Notes under the pieces: model-generated
Seen by the model: only the letters and a program-made list of their open reading frames with translations
What the model was told of the DNA's origin: nothing
Database searches by the model: none
Assembly (NCBI GenBank): GCA_948439405.1
Contig: CAOJNB010000013.1
Span: 1-43,791, forward strand
Source: an uncultured Coriobacteriaceae bacterium
Lineage (GTDB): Bacteria; Actinomycetota; Coriobacteriia; Coriobacteriales; Atopobiaceae
DNA length: 43,791 nucleotides
Direction of reading: 5' to 3'
Part shown: one piece after another, positions 1-6,547 of the stretch
Position numbering within the stretch: the stretch's first letter is position 1
Layout: the number at the start of each line of letters is the position of its first letter
Translations under genes and position numbers: made by a program

Positions 1-686
1 GCCCAAGCAGGTTGCAAAGGATCTATGAGGCAAATATTCTAGACAATCATTTCGATTATTTTGGTGTGCTGTTTAGATACCTTGACGAAAAGGGTTCCGA
101 TCCGATTGACTGCTTGTTTCGACGTCTCGAGTCGGTCAATGGCTATGATGACCGCCGCAAGATTATCCGCCGCATGGGACAGGTTTCCTGCTTGGATAAT
201 CCGGAAAAGAGGATGTGCGAGATAGTTCACCGCCTTGTTTCTTGCAGCAAGCTTCCAGATCACGATGTCGCTAGCTTACTGACGTATAATTCCTATCTTT
301 CCAAGGATTTTGATGTCTTGGAATTTATTGCCGGAGAGCTGGAACACGGATTAGAGGAAGAAACCATACCAGGATATTATTCCATTGTTCTTGCAGATAT
401 TCCGTTTAGGGATCGCGCGAAAACCTACGTTGACCTGCTGTGCAAGGATCCGGAGGGCAGGTTTTTCGGGGTTCTTCCGTTTGGATCCTCTTCTTACGTT
501 GGTTCAGGGGAAGAGGGCCTTGCTTCTGCATATCGCCAGGAAATAGAGATAATAAAAACAATATCGAAATCTTTGCCAGAGGACGGCCGCTATAGCTATC
601 ACAGAAAGAGATTGGATGAAATTGTCCGTGCGAAGGAAATAGAGGTTGAGCGAGAAAGATGGCGAAGCTTTCATGAATCGGTTTAG
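1..686 (+). CDS. Unrecognised protein, 5' end outside window
   Basis: The reading frame is open from the left edge of the window to a TAG at 684-686. The first in-window start codon is a TTG at 12 with no convincing ribosome binding site, so this is probably the C-terminal part of a longer gene. The visible ~225 residues are soluble and mostly helical in character, with charged stretches and a basic, Glu/Arg-rich C-terminus. I recognise no domain. The DNA is clearly more AT-rich and uses more A/T-ending codons than everything to its right, a sign of horizontal acquisition. It lies about 160 bases upstream of a broken AlbA/Schlafen-type gene, so an accessory role such as defence is possible, but nothing in the sequence shows it. 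Confidence 0.6.
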   Translation, partial: PSRLQRIYEANILDNHFDYFGVLFRYLDEKGSDPIDCLFRRLESVNGYDDRRKIIRRMGQVSCLDNPEKRMCEIVHRLVSCSKLPDHDVASLLTYNSYLSKDFDVLEFIAGELEHGLEEETIPGYYSIVLADIPFRDRAKTYVDLLCKDPEGRFFGVLPFGSSSYVGSGEEGLASAYRQEIEIIKTISKSLPEDGRYSYHRKRLDEIVRAKEIEVERERWRSFHESV

Positions 687-779
687 TGAGTTTCAATGTC
701 AAGCATGATGATGGGCGCAAGCTCACACACTAATCAGAAGCTGTCTACATAATACCGCTTTGGGTAGTTCTCAGACGTT

Positions 780-834
780 TCTGGACGCTATTCTGGACAT
801 AATCTGGACAATACTGATAAGATGTCCAGAATAG
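780..834 (+). promoter_or_regulatory. Phased TCTGGAC operator array with 13-bp inverted repeat
   Basis: Three direct copies of TCTGGAC start at 780, 792 and 803, about one helical turn apart. A fourth copy in inverse orientation (GTCCAGA) lies at 824-830. The second and fourth copies sit inside a perfect 13-base inverted repeat, CTATTCTGGACAT at 788-800 and its complement at 822-834. The array ends 13 bases before the ATG at 848 of the AlbA-type regulator. Phased boxes just in front of a gene encoding a winged-helix C-terminus suggest an autoregulatory operator; that role is inferred. Confidence 0.6.
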
Positions 835-847
835 AGCGGAGCGCCTC

Positions 848-2331
848 ATGAGCGACGCGCTTGACAGGTACATCCAGGCGGGCGAGGGCATAAGCGTCGA
901 GTTCAAGCGCTGAGGGTCCCAGCCGGGCACAGACACGTTCGAGACCATCTGCTCGTTCGCCAACCGGCAGGGCGGCAGCGTGCTTCTCGGCGTGCGAGAT
1001 GACGGTACGGTCGAGGGTGTGCCCGAGGCGTCGGCGCTCAACATCGAGCGGAACATATCCAACGTCACGAGCAACCCGAACCTGTTCAATGTATCGCCCC
1101 TGGTCGAGTTCGAAAGGCTGCACGATACAGAGGGCAGGCTCGTCATAAGGGTCTGGGTCCCCATGGGGCCGTCCCTCTACACGTTCAAGGGTGCCGTGTA
1201 CGACCGCGTGGCGGACGCCGATGTGCGCGTGAGAAGCGATGCCCAGATCACCTCGATGATGGCCCGCAAGCAGAGCTACTACTCAGAACGAACCGTGTGC
1301 CCCTGGGTGACCGAGGAAGATCTGGAGACGGACCTTCTCGACGCAGTCCGAGACGCGCTGCGTGCGAACGACGCCGACCACCCGTGGCTCTCCCTCTCTG
1401 ACGGCGAGCTCCTCCGTGCCGCCCGTCTCTACGGACGTGACCAGCTGACGGGGGAGCGGGGTTTCAACCTCGCCGCCGTCGCGCTGCTGGGGAAGGAGGA
1501 CACGATCCTCGACGTCATGCCACTCTATCGGACCGACGCGGTCCTTCGGCGAGTCGAGACCGACCGCTACGACGACCGGCTCGTCTGCAAGAGCAACCTC
1601 GTTAGGGCATACGACGAGCTCGTCGTCTTCTGCGAGAAGTGGCTACCGGATTCCTTTGTGCTCGACGGGGGGGGCAGCGCAAGAGCGCGCGCGACGTCAT
1701 CGTCCGCGAGCTCGTGTGCAACTGCCTCATCCACCGGGAGTTCGTCAGCCCGCACATCGCCCGCATCACCATCGATGGGGAGGGCATCCGCACGAGCAAC
1801 GCGAGCCGCGCGCTCTTCGCCGGTCCCGTGACGCTCGAGAGCCTCGACCCCACGCCCAAGAACCCCATCATCGCTAACTTCTTCACCCAGATGGGACGTT
1901 CTGAGGAGCTGGGGAGCGGGACGAGGAACCTCTACAAGTTCGCGAGGCTCTACACGGGGAAGGACCCTGTCTTGGAGGACGGTGATCGGTTTACCGCGTT
2001 CGTGCCGGCACCTCCTGTCATGACGAGTGTGGCGGAGAGCAAGGACGATTACGGCGCCGCAACGGGCGTGGAGAGAAGCGGGGCCGTCGGTGGGTCCAGA
2101 GGCAACCGTACTCGTGCTGAGGTAGAGGGCGTCGTCGACGACCTCATTGTTCGTTATGGCTCGTTTCCAGCTTCTGCGGTTAGCGAGCGGGTGGCCAGCG
2201 TTGGCGAGAGGACGGTGAGAAGCTACCTCGCCGACATGGTGAGGGAGGGCAAGCTCGTTTCTGCCCCGCGCGGCAGGTCGACGACCTATCGGGCTGGCAA
2301 CTCGACTGATGGCCTCAGCGATGATCGTTAA
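848..2331 (+). pseudogene. AlbA/Schlafen-type ATP-binding regulator, broken by a stop and a frameshift
   Basis: Starting at ATG 848 the frame gives an N-terminal AlbA_2 (Schlafen-type) domain with EFKR followed by an in-frame TGA at 911-913. It then continues in the same frame with SFANRQGG and LLGVRDDG, the hallmark of this family. A run of eight G at 1667-1674 shifts the frame: translation resumes one base out of register with QRKSARDVIVRELVCN and IHREF, the C-terminal GHKL-like ATP-binding part. A winged-helix region follows at the end (about 2100-2300) and the stop is at 2329-2331. The intact protein would have been about 490 residues. Family members usually act as DNA-binding regulators. 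Two independent lesions make decay more likely than recoding; the TGA stands where relatives, from memory, often have Cys. Confidence 0.8.
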
Positions 2332-2732
2332 GCTCGGCCTTGTCAGAGGTGTTTGTCCCCCTCTTGGCATGTAGGTCTCCGTTGGGAAACCGCCGACCGA
2401 TATATTGGCGTCGAGTTCATTATTGAGTTCATTCGAGTGTCGGAGACGCGGCATATCTCGGATAATGGGAAGATGGTGATACTCCACGTAGACGAGAGCG
2501 CACGAGAGTCCACATTTCACTTACTGAGTGGGAATAAAATTTCGCACAAAGCACTATTCCACACTCCAACCCGAAACACAACAAAACCGCAGGTCAGAAG
2601 TGGTGTGTTCGAGAAATCGGCACACCACTTCGCTCTGAAAGAAAGCACTCCTTTCGGGATTATTCGTACCGGAATTCGTACCACCCCAGCGCCACCATTC
2701 ACGACGCGGGGCACCGAAGGGAGATTAAAACC
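2332..2732. other. 401-bp gene-free, AT-richer spacer with a perfect hairpin
   Basis: No convincing gene lies here. The segment is AT-richer than its surroundings. It carries a perfect 10-bp stem, AAGTGGTGTG at 2598-2607 and CACACCACTT at 2621-2630, with a 13-base loop and no T-run after it. Further right there is a tandem ATTCGTACC motif at about 2663-2681. The last bases (GAAGGGAG at about 2716-2723) are the ribosome binding site of the next gene. Confidence 0.5.
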
Positions 2733-3044
2733 ATGATGAACGAAGCGAAGATGAACGAACTCACCCAGGCCGAGGACATGGCGTACTTCCGAGCGGACCT
2801 CTGTTGCTACTCGCCCGAGAGCTACACGCTCGAGGAGAAGAAGGAGATCTGCAACGACATGATGGCAACGAGCAAGGCAGTGCTCGACGCCATGCGCGAA
2901 GACTTCGAGCAGCTTCCCCCGGATGCGCGGGCTAAGCTCCTGGACATGCTCTGCGCCTCCGGCGTCGAGTCGCCCCAGTGGTGGTGGGACGTGCTCGTGG
3001 GCGACGGAGACCCGCTCTACCGCGAGCTCGAGCCGCTCAGCTAG
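2733..3044 (+). CDS. Small acidic protein of unknown function
   Basis: This 103-residue protein is acidic and helical, without signal peptide or membrane segment, and ends in an aromatic patch (PQWWWDVLVG, about residues 81-90). A GAAGGGAG ribosome binding site precedes the ATG at 2733 by about nine bases; a second in-frame ATG directly follows. It is a single gene, ending just before a strong hairpin terminator. I do not recognise the family and infer no function. Codon use fits the high-GC host. Confidence 0.65.
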   Translation: MMNEAKMNELTQAEDMAYFRADLCCYSPESYTLEEKKEICNDMMATSKAVLDAMREDFEQLPPDARAKLLDMLCASGVESPQWWWDVLVGDGDPLYRELEPLS

Positions 3045-3063
3045 TCCGAGCCCACATAGCAAG

Positions 3064-3106
3064 GAAGAAGGCCGTCTATCACATCGATAGGCGGCCATTC
3101 TTCTTT
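3064..3106. terminator. Bidirectional intrinsic terminator
   Basis: A 17-base left arm (3064-3080, GAAGAAGGCCGTCTATC) pairs with 3086-3103 with one bulge, then TTT. It lies between two convergent genes and can serve both. Confidence 0.75.
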
Positions 3107-3127
3107 GGGCATCAGATTAGATTCGCC

Positions 3128-3601
3128 CTAGCTGTTGTTCCTCCGATACTCATTGAGCTTCTCGTTGAGAGTGCGTTCCTCGCGCCTGTGCTTGGCCGCG
3201 TAGGCGGCGGTCGCCACTGCGAGCGCGACAAGGTAGCTGATGGTGAACGAAACCCAAGCTCCGGCCATATCTGCTGGGAACCACCGCATCACCACGGCGA
3301 GCACAGCCAGCACGGCGTAGAGGCAGATGCCGAACAGGAACAGGCGCAGCGGATACGCCATGCGCTTGATGACCGTGGGCGTGAAGAAGACGAACTGCAA
3401 CGCCGCCGTGCAGACGCAGGCTCCGAGCAGGGACCAGCAATACATGACACCCTGTTTCGATTCTTCGCCGGCGAATATGGTTCCAAGGGCCATGCACACG
3501 ACCATCATGATCGTGAAGGAGACGCAGAGCGTCGCCAGGAAGGACCTGGCGTTTTCCGCGGGCGTGCGGACCTCGGTGTCGATGATGTCCTTGCGTGTCA
3601 T
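3128..3601 (-). CDS. DUF3021 membrane protein, partner of LytTR regulator
   Basis: The 157-residue protein has four hydrophobic segments (about residues 22-44, 55-75, 84-105, 114-135), a short basic N-terminus and a charged C-terminal tail, the pattern of DUF3021 proteins. It is encoded 22 bases downstream of a LytTR DNA-binding protein, an arrangement typical of two-gene LytTR regulatory systems in which the membrane protein is thought to restrain the regulator. A GGAAAGGAG site precedes the ATG at 3601. The role as membrane antagonist is from known LytTR systems; family membership is from the protein pattern and the context. Confidence 0.85.
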   Translation of the reverse strand: MTRKDIIDTEVRTPAENARSFLATLCVSFTIMMVVCMALGTIFAGEESKQGVMYCWSLLGACVCTAALQFVFFTPTVIKRMAYPLRLFLFGICLYAVLAVLAVVMRWFPADMAGAWVSFTISYLVALAVATAAYAAKHRREERTLNEKLNEYRRNNS

Positions 3602-3623
3602 TTTGGGCTCCTTTCCCGTCTCG

Positions 3624-4064
3624 TTACAGCATCCCGAGCTTGCGGCGCACGTCCGGCGCGTACTGCCGCGATATGACGACCTGCTCGCCGTTGTCCATGG
3701 TCGCCACGAGCCGCCCGTTCATCTCCGGGCGCAGCGAGGCGATCCTGCGGAAGTTCACCACGCAGCCCTTGGCCACCCGCAGGAAGTCGCATCCCTCCAG
3801 GCGCTCCTCCATCTCGTAGAGCCGCAGCGCGGTCTCGAACACGGCGCCTTCGGTGTAGAAGAACGTGCGCTTGTCCACCGACTCCACGTAGAGGATGTCC
3901 TCGGCGTTCACCACGTGGGTGCCTCCGTCCGCACTTCCCGTGACCTTGCGGTCGAACATGCGCAGCCTGGCGACGATGTCGAGTACCTGCTGGTCCGTCT
4001 TCCTGCAGACGATTGCGACCTCGATGCCGCTCGATTCCGGTCGTTCGTCGATTGTTATCTTCAT
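3624..4064 (-). CDS. LytTR-family DNA-binding transcriptional regulator
   Basis: The 146-residue protein has a short N-terminal part (1-45) and a C-terminal LytTR domain (about 50-146) with EDILYVESVDKRTFF, RLYEMEERL and CDFLRVAKGCVVNFRRI, ending in SRQYAPDVRRKLGML. No receiver domain is present, so it is the free-standing type that pairs with a membrane protein, here DUF3021. I chose the ATG at 4064 (MKITIDERP) because family similarity begins there; upstream codons in the same frame look noncoding. It heads a two-gene operon. Two CTTGGT repeats 21 bp apart lie about 60-90 bases upstream and could be its own binding site. Confidence 0.9.
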   Translation of the reverse strand: MKITIDERPESSGIEVAIVCRKTDQQVLDIVARLRMFDRKVTGSADGGTHVVNAEDILYVESVDKRTFFYTEGAVFETALRLYEMEERLEGCDFLRVAKGCVVNFRRIASLRPEMNGRLVATMDNGEQVVISRQYAPDVRRKLGML

Positions 4065-4124
4065 GGTGTTTCTTTCGACGAGTCGCATTCTGCCTGCCAT
4101 CCGTGCCGGCTCGGGCGGCGCTGA

Positions 4125-4151
4125 ACCAAGGTGCGCCTGAGGATGACCAAG
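4125..4151 (-). promoter_or_regulatory. Candidate LytTR direct-repeat site
   Basis: On the minus strand the hexamer CTTGGT occurs twice with starts exactly 21 bp apart (ACCAAG on the plus strand at 4125-4130 and 4146-4151), upstream of the LytTR gene. LytTR proteins bind paired direct repeats about two helical turns apart. A CAGAAT hexamer near 4087-4092 could be the -10 element. Inferred. Confidence 0.35.
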
Positions 4152-4210
4152 TTGCACGTAGCGTGCTTGAGCTGTGCCGGTGTCGGCTGGCTTTGCTATA
4201 AGCCATCGAT

Positions 4211-4249
4211 GCGGAAGGCCGCTTGCCAAGCTGACAAGCGGCCTTCCGC
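4211..4249. terminator. Perfect 15-bp hairpin after the lysis cassette
   Basis: GCGGAAGGCCGCTTG at 4211-4225 is perfectly complementary to 4235-4249, with a nine-base loop. It begins two bases after the stop codon of the last lysis-cassette gene. Neither strand has a clear T-run, so it may act as a stabilising 3' end as much as a terminator. Confidence 0.6.
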
Positions 4250-4250
4250 G

Positions 4251-4397
4251 TTACTTGTCCTCGTATGCCCTACGCACATCGTCGTAGAGCTCGAGGATCG
4301 GAATGAGCGGTAGCAGGATCAGCATCAGGAGCAGGCATCCCACGATACCGAGGAACCACCCGACCTGCTCGCCGAGCCACCGCAGCCTCGACCTCAT
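4251..4397 (-). CDS. 48-residue membrane protein of the lysis cassette
   Basis: The ATG at 4397 overlaps the endolysin stop codon in an ATGA junction, so the two are translationally coupled. The protein has one long hydrophobic segment (residues 14-35, rich in Leu/Ile) between a basic N-terminus and a charged C-terminus (DDVRRAYEDK). It is too small for confident assignment. Its place at the end of a phage lysis operon suggests a second holin-like or accessory lysis protein; that is inference. Confidence 0.6.
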   Translation of the reverse strand: MRSRLRWLGEQVGWFLGIVGCLLLMLILLPLIPILELYDDVRRAYEDK

Positions 4398-5908
4398 GAC
4401 AGCATCTCGTTCACGCGCCGCTGCACGATGGAGTAGTACGAGCCCAGGCGCCGCTTCCTCTCGTCGCCGTTGCCGTAGTCGCCGCGGATCGCCGCGCGGG
4501 CCATGGCGTCGACGTCCATGGAGGTCGAGCTCGCCCCGGTTGCGCCCAGGATCTCGTTCACTCGATTCTGCACGGCCGAGTACTTGGACCCCAGGCGCCG
4601 CTTGCGCTCGTCGCCGTTCCCGAACTCGCCGGCGATGATGCGGCGCGCGAGCGCGTCCACGTCGCAGGAGCCACCGGAGGTGCCGCCTGAGAGGATCCGG
4701 TTGACCTCCGCCTGGACCTCGTCGTACCGGCTTCCCAGAGCGGCCCTGCGAGCATCGCCATTGCCGAAATCGCCTGCGATGACCCTCGCCGCAAACTCTG
4801 ACACGTCGCCGGAGGGCGCACCAGAGCCGGAACCACCCGGCGCGCCGCCCACGTCGGCCTTGCCGTTGTAATGCAGGGTGCCGTCCCAGCTGCCGGAGTA
4901 GTAGTCGTGGACCCAGCTCTCGCGGCCGGTCTGGTCGCCGGGCTCGCCGTCGATGCCGCCGGTCTCGCTGATCGAGAACTCCCCGAGGAGGTCGGCCGTG
5001 CCGTCGTTGCGGATGCACATGGCCGTGTGGTTCTCCTCGTCGAGGTAGATGTCGCCGCGAGAAGCGTTGAACGACATCGGCTCCCAGGAGAAGAGCCCCG
5101 AGCCCACGAACATCTCGCGCATGCTGCCGGTCCAGTTGTAGCGCGTGATCAGCCCGTCGTAGGGAGAGCCCGCCAAAGCAAGCTCCCAGGCCTCGCAGAT
5201 CTGCGCCGCCACGTTCGCCCTTGAGATGCTCACGACATCCTCCTCCTTCGTGCCAGCGGAGGCGCCGGCCACAGCGCAGAGCCTCCGCCAGTCGTCGTGC
5301 GTGCCGTAGAAGAGGTCGAGGTCCAGGTGCCCGCCGTATCCGGGGATCCGCCCGGTGCCCGTGTACTGGAAGATGAGCGGCGAGCCCCAGGCGCCGAAGT
5401 CCCAGCCGTCGGTCCAGGGGTCGCTCGTGAAGCCCATGTCCTCGTAGTTGGGGTACTGCGCCACCCAGAGCGGGTACGTCCTGGCCACGGCCTCCCAGTC
5501 GTACGAGAAGAGCACGCTCTTGCTCGTATAGATGCCGGGCGTCACGCCGGTCTTCTCCTTGACCCTGTCCAGCCACTTCTTGGCCCAGGTCGGCCCCAGG
5601 TTCAGTGCGTCCGCCTCCCAGTCCAGGAGCGGGATCGCCTTGCCGACGTAGGGCTTGAACGCGGCGATGAACCAGTCGGCCTCGGTCTCGGCCGAGCCCT
5701 CGTACCCACGGTCGCGCGCGTAGTGGTAGCAGCCCAGGAGCTTGCCGGCCGCCAGCGTCTCGTCGGCGTGCCGTCGGAAGCACTCGTTGGAATACCCGGC
5801 GCCGCCGGTCGGCTTCACGATCACGAAGTCGCAGGTGCCCATGGCCGAGACTACCAGGTCGTCCTGCCAGGAGCTGATGTCGATGCCGTTAAGCCCCACG
5901 CGTCTCAC
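4394..5908 (-). CDS. GH25 endolysin with three Cpl-7 wall-binding repeats
   Basis: The 504-residue phage lysozyme is modular. Residues 5-205 are a GH25 muramidase with GIDISSWQ (D10) and LLDWEAD (D96, E98) as catalytic acids. Residues 226-350 resemble the C-terminal half of a phage NlpC/P60- or amidase-5-like domain (FNASRGDIYL, NHTAMCIR, WVHDYYSGSWDG) but have no Cys in the expected DCSS-type position, so this second domain appears deleted and inactive. Three Cpl-7 (CW_7) repeats follow at 369-407, 417-454 and 465-503, each with FGNGD/YGNGD and LGS.Y..VQ..VN..L. No signal peptide is seen, so export relies on the holin encoded upstream, with a 20-bp overlap. The start is GTG; the first GTG (5908) or another three codons in (5899, preceded by GAGGGG) are both possible. 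Confidence 0.92.
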   Translation of the reverse strand: MRRVGLNGIDISSWQDDLVVSAMGTCDFVIVKPTGGAGYSNECFRRHADETLAAGKLLGCYHYARDRGYEGSAETEADWFIAAFKPYVGKAIPLLDWEADALNLGPTWAKKWLDRVKEKTGVTPGIYTSKSVLFSYDWEAVARTYPLWVAQYPNYEDMGFTSDPWTDGWDFGAWGSPLIFQYTGTGRIPGYGGHLDLDLFYGTHDDWRRLCAVAGASAGTKEEDVVSISRANVAAQICEAWELALAGSPYDGLITRYNWTGSMREMFVGSGLFSWEPMSFNASRGDIYLDEENHTAMCIRNDGTADLLGEFSISETGGIDGEPGDQTGRESWVHDYYSGSWDGTLHYNGKADVGGAPGGSGSGAPSGDVSEFAARVIAGDFGNGDARRAALGSRYDEVQAEVNRILSGGTSGGSCDVDALARRIIAGEFGNGDERKRRLGSKYSAVQNRVNEILGATGASSTSMDVDAMARAAIRGDYGNGDERKRRLGSYYSIVQRRVNEMLS

Positions 5909-6128
5909 CCCTCGGGATCTCCGGCTTGTCGCCGTCGCCGCCGAGCGCGGCCATGATCGGCGAGAGCACCGCCATCACCAGAGCCACGACCAGGCCCCTC
6001 ACGCTCGGGTCCAGCACGCACCAGCCCATGATCAGGTCGATGTTGGCGATGACCACGCCAAGGACTCCCTGCACGATCGTGCGCGCCAGGCGCCAGTACC
6101 ACTCGTTGCTTGCCAGGAACTCGCTCAT
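5889..6128 (-). CDS. Phage holin
   Basis: The 79-residue protein starts at ATG 6128 directly after the XhlA-like gene. It has two hydrophobic segments (about residues 15-33 and 41-60) and an acidic/basic polar tail (GGDGDKPEIPRGETRGA). Size, topology and position directly upstream of an endolysin are those of a phage holin, which forms the membrane lesion that lets the endolysin reach peptidoglycan. The longer open frame upstream is noncoding in style, so the short start is preferred. Confidence 0.75.
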   Translation of the reverse strand: MSEFLASNEWYWRLARTIVQGVLGVVIANIDLIMGWCVLDPSVRGLVVALVMAVLSPIMAALGGDGDKPEIPRGETRGA

Positions 6129-6129
6129 T

Positions 6130-6348
6130 TCAGCCCATCTTCCTCTGCAGGTTCTCGATGTCGTTCCGCACGACCGAAAGCCCCTCTTCCAGGCGGTATG
6201 TCCGCTCGATGAGCTGGTTGTGCTTCTCGACCTTTGCCGTGAGGGCGTCCAGCTTGACCTCCATGACGGCCCTGTTCTTCGAGTTGGAGAGGATCGCCCC
6301 AATCAGCGTCACGACACCGGTAATGCACGCCACGATGATTGACTCCAT
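6130..6348 (-). CDS. XhlA-like phage membrane/coiled-coil protein
   Basis: The 72-residue protein has an N-terminal membrane segment (residues 3-21) and then an amphipathic coiled-coil-like region with VEKHNQLIERTYRLEE and VRNDIENLQRKMG. This is the layout of XhlA/hemolysin-type lysis proteins, although those often carry the membrane segment at the other end. It is the first gene of the lysis operon; its stop nearly abuts the holin ATG (TGA-A-ATG). Its ribosome binding site GGGAGG is nine bases from the ATG and lies in one arm of an inverted repeat. Confidence 0.65.
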   Translation of the reverse strand: MESIIVACITGVVTLIGAILSNSKNRAVMEVKLDALTAKVEKHNQLIERTYRLEEGLSVVRNDIENLQRKMG

Positions 6349-6353
6349 AAAGA

Positions 6354-6393
6354 ACTGCCTCCCGAGATCGACTCTTCGTCCTCAGGAGGCAGT
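6354..6393 (-). promoter_or_regulatory. Hairpin that could mask the lysis-operon ribosome binding site
   Basis: ACTGCCTCC at 6354-6362 is perfectly complementary to GGAGGCAGT at 6385-6393. On the minus strand the arm nearest the gene contains the GGGAGG site of the XhlA-like gene, so folding of the leader would sequester it. Regulatory use is inferred. Confidence 0.4.
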
Positions 6394-6510
6394 GTCTGAC
6401 TGCGTCGCAAATTCAGTTTTTGCAGGTAAAGCTCTAATCTACCATCTGGTAATCACCGGAAAAGGGACCCTCGTCGTCATTCCAATCTGGATAAATGTGC
6501 GAGAATATGA

Positions 6511-6530
6511 AAGTTAGGCCTTTCTAACCA
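6511..6530 (+). promoter_or_regulatory. Candidate palindromic operator before methyltransferase gene
   Basis: AAGTTAG at 6511-6517 faces CTAACC at 6524-6529 (GTTAG/CTAAC arms, six-base spacer), 17 bases before the methyltransferase ATG. It partly matches the AAGTT...AACTT sites at 11206 and 15126; it is the weakest of the three. Confidence 0.35.
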
Positions 6531-6547
6531 TGCGAGGAGACATGCCC

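Noticed and set aside
911..913. TGA read as selenocysteine or Cys
   Set aside because: No SECIS-like hairpin was recognised directly after the TGA, and the gene carries an independent frameshift.
1660..1680. Programmed -1 ribosomal frameshift at the G-run of the AlbA-type gene
   Set aside because: The register needed is -1 and the run is slippery, but the upstream in-frame TGA at 911 would still prevent expression, so ordinary decay is the simpler view.
2353..2736. 127-codon plus-strand frame in the spacer before the small acidic protein
   Set aside because: It has no ribosome binding site, contains the hairpin and repeat sequence, and shows no protein-like pattern.
6349..6395. Hammerhead-like ribozyme in the lysis-operon leader
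   Set aside because: On the minus strand CTGAGGACGAAG resembles part of the core, but the obligatory CUGAUGA and paired GAAA elements are not both present; ribosome-site masking explains the repeat better.
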